A stretch of 35,431 nt of DNA from positions 1-35,431 of the forward strand of contig NZ_AOPZ01000485.1 of the NCBI RefSeq assembly GCF_000414115.1, in the 5' to 3' direction. Shown piece after piece: positions 1 through 8,198 of this stretch. Under the pieces are notes generated by a model, which saw nothing but the letters and a program-made list of their open reading frames with translations, did not search any database and was not told the origin of the DNA. Every line of letters begins with the position of its first letter. Position 1 is the first letter of the stretch. The stretch is from Streptomyces aurantiacus JA 4570 (GTDB taxonomy: Bacteria; Actinomycetota; Actinomycetes; Streptomycetales; Streptomycetaceae). The position numbers and the translations under genes are program-made.

Positions 1-38
1 CCACGCCGCTGCCCGAGCCCCGCACCGCCCCGGACACC

Positions 39-413
39 GTGTCCCCGGCGCCCGCCGCCCGCCCCTGCACGCTCGTGGTGTGCCGGGGCTGCTGCTGCGG
101 CGACCCGGGCAAGCACCCCGGCACGGACCACGCGGGCCACCTGGCACGCCTGCGCGCGGCGGCGGCCGGCTCGGGCGGGGGTTTCGCGGTGCGGACCAGC
201 GAATGCCTGGGCCCGTGCGGCCAGGCCAACATCGTCGTGGTCCAGCCCTCCCGCGAGGGCCGCTCACGCGGCGGCAGACCGGCCTGGGTGGGCTTCGCCC
301 TGGACGACGCCTCGCTCGACGACATCCTCACCTGGGCCGAGGCGGGCGGCCCCGGGCTCGCGGAGCCGCCGCCCGCCCTGACCCTGCAACTGGTCGATCC
401 CCGGCAGAGCTAA
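39..413 (+). CDS. (2Fe-2S) thioredoxin-like ferredoxin domain protein, possibly 5'-partial
   Basis: The 124-residue protein has a cysteine-rich start (C10, C15, C18-C20) and a second pair C55-x3-C59 in ECLGPCGQANIVVV. This CxnC...CxxxC layout is typical of thioredoxin-fold [2Fe-2S] ferredoxins, which carry electrons for a partner enzyme not identifiable here. The GTG at 39 is the first start in the window, but the frame is open to the left edge (a Pro-rich stretch), so the true start may lie outside. It converges on the FBP gene with 37 bases between. The family call is good; the start is uncertain and the partner unknown. Confidence 0.75.
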   Translation: MSPAPAARPCTLVVCRGCCCGDPGKHPGTDHAGHLARLRAAAAGSGGGFAVRTSECLGPCGQANIVVVQPSREGRSRGGRPAWVGFALDDASLDDILTWAEAGGPGLAEPPPALTLQLVDPRQS

Positions 414-450
414 GGGTTGACCGGTCGGGCAGCTCTTGGGACCGCCCGGG

Positions 451-954
451 TCAGTCTTGCCCGAGCACCTGGTCGAGGAAGCCGTTGAGGTTCCGCACCG
501 TGCGGTCGTTCTGCTCCTCCGGCGTGAGGCTCTCGTCGAAGCGGCGGGCCAGGGCCGACTGCTTCTTGCCGCGTACGTAGAGGGAGCAGGCGAGGTCGGC
601 GCAGATGTAGAGGCCGACCGAGTTGCCCTGCCGCCCGGCCTCGCCCGCGCGCGGTGCGACGAGCAGGGCGATGCCCGAACCGGCCTGCGGGGTCACGCAC
701 ACCGAGCAGATGCTGGACTTCAGCATGGACCGGCGGGCGCCCGTGGAGGCACGCAGCGCGATGCCGACGAGTTCGCCGTCCCGTTCGGCCACGACATAGC
801 CGCGGTCCGGGGCCTTGGGGTCCCGCCAGCCCAGGAAGTCCAGGTCGGACCAGGGCGTCCCGGTGAAGCCCGCGGGCAGGGTGAGGCGCCGGGCCTCGCC
901 CTTGGAGCAGTTCACGAACGAGGCACGTATTTCTTTCTCACCTAGGGCACGCAT
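451..954 (-). CDS. FBP/FusB-type C-terminal treble-clef zinc-finger protein
   Basis: The 167-residue protein has C83-x2-C86 (SICSVC) and C118-x4-C123 (CADLAC), the four zinc ligands of the treble-clef finger in FBP/FusB (EF-G-binding) proteins. FusB proteins bind elongation factor G and help release stalled EF-G from ribosomes; whether this single-domain actinobacterial relative does so is inference. The start ATG at 954 is followed by RALGEKEIRASFVN, the usual opening of these proteins. No strong ribosome site precedes it. The upstream region is a purine-rich tract (coding strand) and a 9-bp tandem repeat that runs up to the stop codon of the next gene. Confidence 0.8.
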   Translation of the reverse strand: MRALGEKEIRASFVNCSKGEARRLTLPAGFTGTPWSDLDFLGWRDPKAPDRGYVVAERDGELVGIALRASTGARRSMLKSSICSVCVTPQAGSGIALLVAPRAGEAGRQGNSVGLYICADLACSLYVRGKKQSALARRFDESLTPEEQNDRTVRNLNGFLDQVLGQD

Positions 955-1015
955 GATCCGGAAGGTATCAATCGGGCCGGAGGGGTGTCTTTTTCTTTTT
1001 TCCGGCTCTTCTTCT

Positions 1016-1090
1016 CCGGTCGATCCGGTCGATCCGGTCGATCCGGTCCCGGTCGATCCGGTCGATCCGGTCGATCCGGTCGATCCGGTT
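1016..1090. repeat. 9-bp tandem repeat, unit CGATCCGGT, seven copies
   Basis: Three perfect units (1021-1047), a shortened 6-base unit CCCGGT (1048-1053) and four perfect units (1054-1089), preceded by a partial CCGGT at 1016. The array ends exactly at the stop codon of the oxidoreductase (TAA on the reverse strand, 1091-1089) and lies about 65 bases upstream of the FBP start. It is therefore in the 5' region of the FBP gene. Confidence 0.95.
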
Positions 1091-2027
1091 ACCCGGGTAC
1101 CGGGCTAACCACGCCGACCTCGATCACGACCTTGCCGAGCGCGTGGCCGGTCTCGACGGTGCGCAGGGCCTCGCCCGCGCGGTCGAGCGGGTACGTCGCC
1201 GTGATGTGCGGCCGGAGCACGTCCGCCGCGGCGAGTTCGGCGACCGCCTCCAGCGTGGCGGCGTCCCGGGCCCGGGCCACGGCGGAGCCGCCGAGCTCGG
1301 CCACGATCTGCTTGCCGCCCGCCGTGATGAGCTTCGTCCGGTCCGCGACCAGGTCGGCGACCGTCCGCAGATGCTCCCCGCCGACCAGGTCGAAGACGCC
1401 GTCGACGCCGTCCGGGGCGAGCGCGCGGACGCGCTCCACGAGGCCCGGCCCGGGCGCCACATGGACCGCGCCCAGCGACTCGACGACGTCCTTCTTGCCC
1501 TCGCTCGCGGTCCCGATCACCCGCAGCCCCCAGTGCCGCGCGAGCCGCACCGCGTTGCCGCCCACGCCGCCGCCCGCGCCGGTGACCAGCAGCGTCGCCC
1601 CGGCCGGCAGCGCGAGCTGACGCACGCCGTCGTAAGCGGTGGCCGCGGCGACCGGCAGCGTCGCGGCCTCGGCGAACGACAGGCCCGCCGGCTTGTGCGC
1701 GGCGACCGCCACGGGCAGCAGCGTGTACTCGGCGTACCCGCCGGTGAGCGTGGACCCGAACACGGCGTCCCCGACGGCGAATCCCTCGACGCCCGGCCCG
1801 GTCCGCGCCACCACGCCCGCGGCCTCGCTGCCGAGCACCTCGGGCAGTTCGGCGGGCGCCTGGCCCGGCCTGCGGTAGCCGCCGCGCAGCCTGAAGTCGA
1901 CGGGGTTCACGCCCGCCGCCCGCACCGCGATCAGCAGTTCGCCCGGCCCGGGCTCGGGCGGCTCCAGGTCGACGAGGGCCTCCACCTCGGGGCCGCCGTG
2001 CCGGGTGAATACGTACGCCTTGGCCAT
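1089..2027 (-). CDS. NADP-dependent quinone-oxidoreductase-like medium-chain dehydrogenase
   Basis: The 312-residue protein is a zinc-independent medium-chain dehydrogenase of the quinone oxidoreductase type. It has the GroES-like N-terminal part (GELLIAVRAAGVNPVDFRLRGG), then EVLGSEAAGVV, then the nucleotide-binding Rossmann motif VTGAGGGVGGNAVRLARHWG. It likely reduces quinones or enones with NADPH; the substrate is unknown. The start at 2027 is chosen because GAGGGA precedes it closely and MAKAYVFTRHGG is the normal opening; a longer frame reaches 2102. A 7-bp inverted repeat sits 24 bases upstream. It is divergent from the phospholipase gene. Confidence 0.85.
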   Translation of the reverse strand: MAKAYVFTRHGGPEVEALVDLEPPEPGPGELLIAVRAAGVNPVDFRLRGGYRRPGQAPAELPEVLGSEAAGVVARTGPGVEGFAVGDAVFGSTLTGGYAEYTLLPVAVAAHKPAGLSFAEAATLPVAAATAYDGVRQLALPAGATLLVTGAGGGVGGNAVRLARHWGLRVIGTASEGKKDVVESLGAVHVAPGPGLVERVRALAPDGVDGVFDLVGGEHLRTVADLVADRTKLITAGGKQIVAELGGSAVARARDAATLEAVAELAAADVLRPHITATYPLDRAGEALRTVETGHALGKVVIEVGVVSPVPG

Positions 2028-2050
2028 GTGTCCCTCGCCCTCACGCTGAA

Positions 2051-2068
2051 GATCGTTCCTCAACGATC
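2051..2068. promoter_or_regulatory. Inverted repeat GATCGTT-N4-AACGATC, candidate operator
   Basis: A perfect 7-bp inverted repeat with a 4-base spacer, 24 bases upstream of the oxidoreductase start. The size and position fit a repressor operator, as is common for quinone reductases. No regulator gene lies next to it. Confidence 0.45.
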
Positions 2069-2152
2069 CCAAGGCCGCGGGGGCGGCGGGCATTCCGCGC
2101 ACGGGGAGACTTCACGCGGCCGCAACAACGTGGCCTGTGAGGTTGTCCCCCT

Positions 2153-2185
2153 CTTCACGTCCCCGTCACAGGCCCTTCCATCTCA
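2153..2185 (+). promoter_or_regulatory. Possible PHO-box-like 11-base direct repeats upstream of phospholipase C
   Basis: Three consecutive 11-base units start CTTCACG, CGTCACA and CTTCCAT. Streptomyces PhoP sites are 11-base direct repeats with a GTTCACC-like core; the first unit matches five of seven core positions and the others fewer. A possible -10 TAGACA follows at 2201-2206. A phosphate-scavenging phospholipase is a plausible PhoP target, but the match is weak. Confidence 0.3.
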
Positions 2186-2271
2186 TCCACAAACCTTCCG
2201 TAGACACGCTCCCCTTGACACACTGCACCCGCTCACGTCCCCCCACACACATCACGCGAGGTCATTTCTCC

Positions 2272-4332
2272 ATGCCTGAACTCAACCGGCGCCGCTTCAT
2301 GCAACTGGCGGGCGGCACCGCCGCGTACTCGGTGCTCTCGGAGAGCATCAGCCGTGCCGCGACCCTGCCCGCGCAGCGCCGCTCCGGCTCCATCGAGGAC
2401 GTCGAGCACATCGTCGTCCTGATGCAGGAGAACCGCTCCTTCGACCACTACTTCGGCACCATGAAGGGTGTGCGCGGCTTCGGCGACCCCCGGCCCGTGA
2501 CACTGCCCAGCGGCAAGCCGGTGTGGCACCAGGCGGGCGGCGGCAAGGAAGTGCTGCCGTTCCACCCGGACGCGGACGACCTGGGCATGCAGTTCATCGC
2601 GGGCCTCGACCACGACTGGGCCGGCGGGCACAAGGCGTTCAACAACGGCGCGTACGACCAGTGGATCCCCGCGAAGTCCGAGCGGACCATGGCCTATCTG
2701 ACGCGCGGGGACATCCCCTTCCACTACGCCCTCGCCGACGCCTTCACCGTCTGTGACGCCTACCACTGTTCCTTCATCGGGGCCACCGACCCCAACCGCT
2801 ACTACATGCTCACGGGCCACACCGGCAACGACGGCAAGGGCGGGGGCCCGGTCCTCGGCAACCAGGAGGCGGGCTACGGCTGGACGACGTACGCCGAGCG
2901 CCTGCAGCAGGCCGGGGTCTCCTGGAAGGTCTACCAGGACATCGGCGACGGTCTGGACGCGGCGGGCCGCTGGGGCTGGCTCGAGCACGCGCCCTACCGC
3001 GGCAACTACGGCGACAACTCGCTGCTGTACTTCAACACCTTCCGCAACGCCAAGCCCGGCGACCCGCTCTACGACAAGGCCCGCACCGGCACCGACGTCA
3101 AGGCGGGCGACGGCCTCTTCGACCGCCTGACCGCAGACGTCAAGGCGGACAAGCTGCCGCAGATCTCCTGGATCGCCGCGCCCGAGGCGTTCACCGAGCA
3201 CCCCAACTGGCCGGTGAACTACGGCGCCTGGTACATCGCGAAGGTCCTGGACGCGCTGACCTCCAACCCGGAGGTGTGGAGCAAGACCGCGGTCTTCGTC
3301 ACCTACGACGAGAACGACGGCTACTTCGACCACATCGTGCCGCCGTACGTGCCCTCGTCGGCCAACCAGGGCCTGTCGACGGTCGACACGAAGCTGGACT
3401 ACTTCCCGGGCAACGCCCAGTACGCGGCCGGGCACTACGGCCTCGGCCAGCGCGTCCCGATGGTCGTCGTCTCGCCGTGGAGCACGGGAGGGTTCGTCTG
3501 CTCGCAGGTGCTCGACCACACGTCGATCATCCGGTTCATGGAGCAGCGCTTCGGTGTGCGCGAGCCGAACATCTCGCCGTGGCGGCGCGCCGTCTGCGGC
3601 GATCTGACGGCCGCGTTCGACTTCAGCGGCAAGGACACCGACCCGGCCGGTCTGCCGGACACCGCGGGCTACGAGCCGCCGGACGACGACCGCCACCCCG
3701 ACTACTTCCCGAAGGCGCCCGCGAACCCCGCCCTGCCCAAGCAGGAGCGCGGCTCCCGGCCCGCCCGTCCGCTGCCGTACGCGCCCGTGGTGGACGGTCA
3801 CGCGACGCCCGCCGACGGCAAGTTCAAGCTGACCTTCGGGGGTGGCGACGCGGCTGGCATGTGCTTCCACGTCCGCTCCGGCAACCGCACCGACGGGCCC
3901 TGGACCTACACCACCGAGGCCGGCAAGACGCTCTCCGACGCGTGGAACTCGGCGTACTCCGGCGGCAGTCACGACCTGACCGTCTTCGGGCCGAACGGGT
4001 TCCTGCGGGCCTTCAAGAACCCCGGGAAGAAGGCGGGGCCCGAGGTGACCGCCCGCCATGACAAGGTCAGCGGCAACATCGAGCTGACCCTCACCAACGC
4101 GGGGGCTGCCGCCTGCGCCTTGACGGTGACCAACGCCTACGGCGGTCACAAGGAGACCTTCAAGGTCAAGCCCGGCGCGACCGTCCGGCACGTCGTGGAC
4201 CTGCGCGCCACCAAGCGGTGGTACGACCTGACCGTGGTGTCCGACACCGACGCCGGGTTCCTGCGGCGCTTCGCGGGACACGTCGAGAACGGCCAGGCGG
4301 GCGTGAGCGACCCGGCGATCGCCACCGCCTGA
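2272..4332 (+). CDS. Phosphocholine-specific phospholipase C, Tat-exported
   Basis: The 686-residue protein starts with a twin-arginine signal (NRRRFMQLAGG, residues 5-15). The phosphoesterase domain opens with MQENRSFDHYFG (51-62), whose Glu/Asn are metal ligands in acid-phosphatase/phospholipase C relatives, and it continues through PNRYYMLTGHTG and TYDENDGYFDH. Two beta-rich C-terminal repeats (about 490-680) match the DUF756 pair of bacterial phosphocholine-specific enzymes. It should cleave phosphatidylcholine or sphingomyelin outside the cell. The ATG at 2272 is chosen because it places the Tat motif at the N-terminus; the frame extends to 2137 without a signal. The gene stands alone; upstream repeats hint at phosphate control. 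Confidence 0.92.
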   Translation: MPELNRRRFMQLAGGTAAYSVLSESISRAATLPAQRRSGSIEDVEHIVVLMQENRSFDHYFGTMKGVRGFGDPRPVTLPSGKPVWHQAGGGKEVLPFHPDADDLGMQFIAGLDHDWAGGHKAFNNGAYDQWIPAKSERTMAYLTRGDIPFHYALADAFTVCDAYHCSFIGATDPNRYYMLTGHTGNDGKGGGPVLGNQEAGYGWTTYAERLQQAGVSWKVYQDIGDGLDAAGRWGWLEHAPYRGNYGDNSLLYFNTFRNAKPGDPLYDKARTGTDVKAGDGLFDRLTADVKADKLPQISWIAAPEAFTEHPNWPVNYGAWYIAKVLDALTSNPEVWSKTAVFVTYDENDGYFDHIVPPYVPSSANQGLSTVDTKLDYFPGNAQYAAGHYGLGQRVPMVVVSPWSTGGFVCSQVLDHTSIIRFMEQRFGVREPNISPWRRAVCGDLTAAFDFSGKDTDPAGLPDTAGYEPPDDDRHPDYFPKAPANPALPKQERGSRPARPLPYAPVVDGHATPADGKFKLTFGGGDAAGMCFHVRSGNRTDGPWTYTTEAGKTLSDAWNSAYSGGSHDLTVFGPNGFLRAFKNPGKKAGPEVTARHDKVSGNIELTLTNAGAAACALTVTNAYGGHKETFKVKPGATVRHVVDLRATKRWYDLTVVSDTDAGFLRRFAGHVENGQAGVSDPAIATA

Positions 4333-4427
4333 GACTTCGCCGCATGGGGCTTCGCCCCTTTCCCGTGGAGGTCCACCTCCAGCAAGGGGCTGGTCAGCCG
4401 CACAGGGGGGCGCGGTAGTGTGCCCGG

Positions 4428-5291
4428 GTGACAACGCATTCGAACACTCCTGCAGGCTGGTACCCGGACCCGCACGGCGCCCCCCAGCTCCTCCGCTGGT
4501 GGGACGGCTCGCAGTGGACCGACCACACGAACCCGGCCCCGCAGGACGCGGGGGCCCAGGCGCCCGCCCAGGCTCCCGCGCAGGGCCAGGCATTCCAGGC
4601 CCCCGGCCAGGCGGCCCCGGCCGCCGACCCGGCGCGCGTCCAGCGCCAGGTGCAGCAGCAGGCGGGCGTCACCCCCACCTCCCAGGGCGGCGGCACCCTG
4701 TTCACCGAGCCGGTCCTGGTGGTGAACCAGAAGGCCAAGCTGATCGAGCTGACGAACGAGTACAGCGTCATGGACCAGTCGGGCAACCAGCTCGGCTCCG
4801 TCGTCCAGGTCGGCCAGAGCACGCTCAAGAAGGTCGCCCGCTTCGTCGCCAGCGTCGACCAGTTCATGACGCACAAGCTGGAGATCCGCGACGCCCACGG
4901 CATGCCGCAGCTGCTCATGACCCGCCCGCGGAAGTTCATGAAGTCGCGGGTCGTCGTCGAGCGCCCGGACGGCTCGCCGGTCGGTGAGATCGTCCAGCAG
5001 AACGTCATCGGGAAGATCAACTTCGCGATGATGGTGAACGGCCAGCAGGTCGGCGCGATCAAGGCGGAGAACTGGCGCGCCTGGAACTTCTCCATAGTCG
5101 ACCAGTCGGACAACGAGGTCGCCCGGATCACGAAGACCTGGGAAGGTCTCGCCAAGACGATGTTCACCACGGCGGACAACTACGTCCTGCAGATCCACTA
5201 CCAGCTCCCGGACCCGCTCCTGAGCCTGGTCGTGGCGACGGCCCTGACGGTGGACACCGCGCTGAAGCAGGACTCCCGAGGTCTCGGCTGA
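4428..5291 (+). CDS. DUF2510 plus LURP-one/scramblase-like protein
   Basis: The 287-residue protein begins with a DUF2510 domain (PAGWYPDPHG...RWWDGSQWTDHT, about residues 8-34). An Ala/Pro/Gln linker follows, then a LURP-one/phospholipid-scramblase-related fold from about residue 85 to the end (LVVNQKAKLIELTNEYSV, DQSGNQLGSVVQVG, DNYVLQIHYQLPDPLLSLVVA). No membrane span is obvious except the hydrophobic C-terminal helix. Function in bacteria is not established; lipid or membrane association is inference. It starts with GTG 95 bases after the phospholipase stop on the same strand. A strong hairpin follows the gene. Confidence 0.85.
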   Translation: MTTHSNTPAGWYPDPHGAPQLLRWWDGSQWTDHTNPAPQDAGAQAPAQAPAQGQAFQAPGQAAPAADPARVQRQVQQQAGVTPTSQGGGTLFTEPVLVVNQKAKLIELTNEYSVMDQSGNQLGSVVQVGQSTLKKVARFVASVDQFMTHKLEIRDAHGMPQLLMTRPRKFMKSRVVVERPDGSPVGEIVQQNVIGKINFAMMVNGQQVGAIKAENWRAWNFSIVDQSDNEVARITKTWEGLAKTMFTTADNYVLQIHYQLPDPLLSLVVATALTVDTALKQDSRGLG

Positions 5292-5327
5292 CGGCTGCGG
5301 ACGCGTTCGTACGCGACGTACGCGGAG

Positions 5328-5362
5328 GAAGCGACCGCTCCCGGTGAGGGGGCGGTCGCTTC
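5328..5362. terminator. Hairpin terminator after the LURP-one gene
   Basis: Arms 5328-5341 and 5349-5362 are complementary over 14 bases with one G-T pair around a 7-base loop. It lies between two convergent genes and could serve both; no long T tract is present, as is usual in Streptomyces. Confidence 0.8.
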
Positions 5363-5400
5363 GTCGTGACCGGCCCGCCACGGGGGAGTCGAAGTCGACT

Positions 5401-6387
5401 TCACCCCGGCTGCTTGGCGGGTGTGGCTCGGAGCGGAGCGCCCGGCTCGGCCTGTGCCTGTGCCTGTGCGGGAATCGAGGGCAGAGAGCCCGCCGTCCCG
5501 GCTACGGGACCGATCCCGGGGACGGCGTCCCGCGCGGGCGCCTGTTCCGCCCCGAGCAGTGCGACGCGGGGCGACCGCGTCAGCACCACCACTCCGTACG
5601 CCGCGACCGCCGCCCCCGCCGCCGCGAGCAGCACCCCGCCCAGGCCGCCCCGCAGCCGCTCGCCGAGCAGGGCGATGCCGATGGCCGACGCGGCCACGGG
5701 GTTGGCAAGCGTCACGACGGCGAGCGGCGCGCCGAGGCCGCCGCGGTACGCGGTCTGGGAGAGCAGCAGCCCGCCCACCGCGAACGCGGCGACGAGCAGC
5801 GCCACGACCACGACCCGCCCGCTCAGCAGCGGCCCGGTGCGGTCGGTCGCCGCGACCGTCACGGTCTGCGTGAGCGCGGAGGCGACGCCCGACGCGAAGC
5901 CGGACGCGGTCGCGTGCCGCAGGCCGGGGCGGGTGCCGGGCCGGGACAGCAGACCGATGACCGCCATGGTCGCGCCGGCGACCGTCACCGCCTCCGGCAG
6001 CGACAGCGTGTCGTCGGGCTCGGGCCCCGAGGCGGTCAGCAGGAGGGCGCCGAGGCCCATGAGCGTCAGCCCCGTGCCGCGCCACTCGAGGCGGGTGACC
6101 CGCCGCCCGGCGAGCCGCGCGCCCAGCGGCACGGCGGCCACCAGCGTGAGCGCGCCGAGCGGCTGCACCAGGGTGAGCGGACCGAACTTCAGCGCCGCGA
6201 CGTGCAGCAGCGCCGCGGCCGCGTTCAGGCCGACCGACGACCACCACGCGCCACTGCCGAGCAGCCGCAGCACCCGGCCGCCGCTGTCCGCCATGCGCGC
6301 GGCGAGCCGCTCCTGGGCGACGGCGGCGGTGGCGTACGCGGCGGCGGAGACGAGGGAGAGCGCGACGGCGAGCAGGGTGGCGCTCAC
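5401..6387 (-). CDS. DMT/EamA-type multi-span membrane transporter
   Basis: The 328-residue protein is almost wholly hydrophobic with about nine or ten membrane spans. It carries the small-residue-rich pattern of the drug/metabolite transporter family (PLTLVQPLGALTLVAAVPLGARLAGRR and, in the second half, APLAVVTLANPVAASAIGIALLGERL). The substrate is unknown. The GTG start at 6387 overlaps the stop of the PAP2 gene (GTGA), so the two are translationally coupled. The C-terminal tail is long, Ala/Pro/Gln-rich and probably cytosolic. Confidence 0.85.
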   Translation of the reverse strand: MSATLLAVALSLVSAAAYATAAVAQERLAARMADSGGRVLRLLGSGAWWSSVGLNAAAALLHVAALKFGPLTLVQPLGALTLVAAVPLGARLAGRRVTRLEWRGTGLTLMGLGALLLTASGPEPDDTLSLPEAVTVAGATMAVIGLLSRPGTRPGLRHATASGFASGVASALTQTVTVAATDRTGPLLSGRVVVVALLVAAFAVGGLLLSQTAYRGGLGAPLAVVTLANPVAASAIGIALLGERLRGGLGGVLLAAAGAAVAAYGVVVLTRSPRVALLGAEQAPARDAVPGIGPVAGTAGSLPSIPAQAQAQAEPGAPLRATPAKQPG

Positions 6388-7253
6388 CGGTCGCCGCCGG
6401 GGGCGGGTGCTCCGGTGACGGAGGCGACGAGTTGGGGCGCGGGCGCGGGGGCCGAGGCCGGAGCCGGAGCCGGAGCCGAGGCCGAGCGGCGTACGACCCG
6501 CGAGCGGGCCGGGCGGGGCAGGCGGATCACGGCCAGCGCGACGCCGAGCAGCGCCGCCGCGGCGCCGGCGTCGAGCCAGTAGTGGTTGGCCGTGCCGACG
6601 ATCACCAGCAGCGTGACCAGCGGATGCAGCAGCCACAGCCAGCGCAGTCGCGAGCTGGTCGCGACGATCAGGCCGACGGCCACCATCAGCGCCCAGCCGA
6701 AGTGCAGCGACGGCATCGCCGCGAACTGGTTGGCCATCGAGTCGGTCGCGGGCTTGGCGGCGTACACCGAAGGCCCGTACACCTGCGCCGTGTCCACGAG
6801 GCGCGCCACGTCCAGCATGCGCGGCGGCGCCAGCGGAAAGCCGAGGTGCAGCGCGAGCGCGGCCGCGGTCAGCGCGGCGAGGATCCGCCGGGCCCATACG
6901 TAGTGCCGGGGGCGGCGGACGTACAGCCACACGAGGAAGGCCAGCGTCGCGGGGAAGTGCACGGTCGCGTAGTACGTGTTCGCGACGTGGACGAGGGTGT
7001 CGCCGCTGAGCAGCGCGTCCTGGACGGAACCCTCGCCGGGCAGGCGCAGGAACCGCTCGGCGTCCCACACACGGTGCGCGTTGCGGAACGCCTCGCCGGT
7101 ATGGCCGTTGGCGAGCTGCCTGCCGAGTTTGTAGACGAGGAAGAGTCCGACGACGAGGAGCAGCTCGCGTACGAGGGGTGGCCGGGCAGGGGTGTCCGGC
7201 TGCCGGGAGGCTATCTCCGGCTCCTGTTCCGCAGGCTCGGTGCGGGAATCCAT
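6384..7253 (-). CDS. PAP2-superfamily membrane phosphatase / inositolphosphotransferase-like
   Basis: The 289-residue protein has about six membrane spans and the C-terminal PAP2 motifs AAMPSLHFGWA (PSxH) and TANHYWLDA (with the catalytic His). The first motif, around KPATDSMANQ, is weak. This layout fits the Aur1/IPC-synthase-like branch, which acts on lipid phosphates or transfers inositol phosphate. The C-terminal tail is an Ala-Pro repeat. The ATG at 7253 begins the gene pair with the DMT transporter. The 20-bp inverted repeat at 7315-7368 lies about 60 bases upstream and also precedes the divergent TetR gene, so this pair is the likely target of that regulator. Confidence 0.85.
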   Translation of the reverse strand: MDSRTEPAEQEPEIASRQPDTPARPPLVRELLLVVGLFLVYKLGRQLANGHTGEAFRNAHRVWDAERFLRLPGEGSVQDALLSGDTLVHVANTYYATVHFPATLAFLVWLYVRRPRHYVWARRILAALTAAALALHLGFPLAPPRMLDVARLVDTAQVYGPSVYAAKPATDSMANQFAAMPSLHFGWALMVAVGLIVATSSRLRWLWLLHPLVTLLVIVGTANHYWLDAGAAAALLGVALAVIRLPRPARSRVVRRSASAPAPAPASAPAPAPQLVASVTGAPAPGGDR

Positions 7254-7314
7254 CCGCCGGCCCCTTTACGTGACGACTGGGTGGTGCGGTGATGAGGGAG
7301 TTCCTGTTCCACAC

Positions 7315-7368
7315 ATCGATACGCCAGTGTACCGATACGGGAGCGTACCGGTACACTGGCGTATCGAT
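7315..7368. promoter_or_regulatory. Perfect 20-bp inverted repeat, divergent TetR operator/promoter
   Basis: Arms 7315-7334 and 7349-7368 are exact reverse complements separated by 14 bases. Each arm is itself an imperfect dyad (ATCGATAC-N6-GTACCGAT in the left arm), so the element looks like two mirror-image operators. TACACT hexamers at 7352-7357 (+) and 7331-7326 (-) could be the -10 boxes of two divergent promoters. It lies between the PAP2 and TetR genes. Confidence 0.75.
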
Positions 7369-7428
7369 AGGGTTCGCGGGCTCTGCGGGAACCGAGCCGA
7401 CCGGGCCGACGCACCGAGGAGACGAGCG

Positions 7429-8082
7429 ATGACACCGCCGGAACGGACGCGTGAGCAGCAACTCTGCGAGCAGGCGATGTCGCGCCGCTCGAAGATCACG
7501 CCCGAGCGCGAGCAGGAGTTCTACGACGCGGTCCTCGACCAGCTCCGCGAGAGCGGCTACGAGGCCGTGACGATGGAGGGCGTCGCCGCCCGCACCCGGT
7601 GCAGCAAGTCCACGCTCTACCGCCAGTGGAAGACGAAACCCCAGTTCGTGGCGGCCGCGCTGCGCGCCAACCGCTGTGTGCGCTTCGCGGGCATCGACAC
7701 GGGTTCGCTCGCCGGGGACCTGCGCGCGGCGGCCCGCGCGGCGGCCACCTGGGCCTGGCGCGACACCATGATCGTGCAGGCCCTCAGCCACGCCGTGCTG
7801 CAGGACGAGGACCTGCAGCACGCGCTGCGCGAGGCGCTCGTGGAGCCCGAGGTCGCGGCGATCGACGAGTTCGTGCGGCGCGCGGTGGCGCGCGGGGAGA
7901 TCGCCGCGGGCCATCCGGCGGCGGAGTTCGTCACGGTCCAGCTGTTCGGCGTGCTGCGCGCACGCCCGCTCCTGGAGGGCAAGAACGCGGACGAGGACTA
8001 TCTGTCGCGGTTCGTGGAGGCGGTACTGCTGCCGGTCCTCGGGCTGACAGAGGGACCCGGCGGGGACGCCCCGGCCACCTGA
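7429..8082 (+). CDS. TetR-family transcriptional regulator
   Basis: The 217-residue protein has an N-terminal helix-turn-helix at about residues 25-70 (FYDAVLDQLRESGYEAVTMEGVAARTRCSKSTLYRQWKTK is spread over this region), ending in the family's STLYRxWxxK recognition helix. The remainder is a helical ligand domain of the TetR_C type. The ATG at 7429 is preceded by GAGGAGACG. It is divergent from the PAP2-DMT pair and faces the large inverted repeat, so autoregulation and repression of the pair are likely. The ligand is unknown. Two strong hairpins follow the gene. Confidence 0.88.
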   Translation: MTPPERTREQQLCEQAMSRRSKITPEREQEFYDAVLDQLRESGYEAVTMEGVAARTRCSKSTLYRQWKTKPQFVAAALRANRCVRFAGIDTGSLAGDLRAAARAAATWAWRDTMIVQALSHAVLQDEDLQHALREALVEPEVAAIDEFVRRAVARGEIAAGHPAAEFVTVQLFGVLRARPLLEGKNADEDYLSRFVEAVLLPVLGLTEGPGGDAPAT

Positions 8083-8084
8083 AC

Positions 8085-8122
8085 GCGGGCCCCGGTCCGC
8101 GGGATGACCGGACCGGGCCCGC
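8085..8122. terminator. GC-rich hairpin terminator after the TetR gene
   Basis: Arms 8085-8099 and 8109-8122 pair over 14 bases with one bulged C and a 9-base loop. It starts two bases after the TetR stop codon. Confidence 0.75.
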
Positions 8123-8164
8123 CGGGCGCCGCACCGTGGGGACGGGGGCGGCGCACCTCCCGGA

Positions 8165-8198
8165 GCCGGGCGGGCTGATCGCACTCGGCCCGCCCGGC
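8165..8198. terminator. Second hairpin between convergent genes
   Basis: Arms 8165-8175 (GCCGGGCGGGC) and 8188-8198 are perfect complements around a 12-base loop. It lies between the convergent TetR and DUF2510 genes and can stop transcription from the right-hand gene. Confidence 0.7.

Noticed and set aside
2233..4593. Reverse-strand 786-codon frame opposite phospholipase C
   Set aside because: The forward frame has a Tat signal and catalytic motifs; the reverse product has no recognisable domain.
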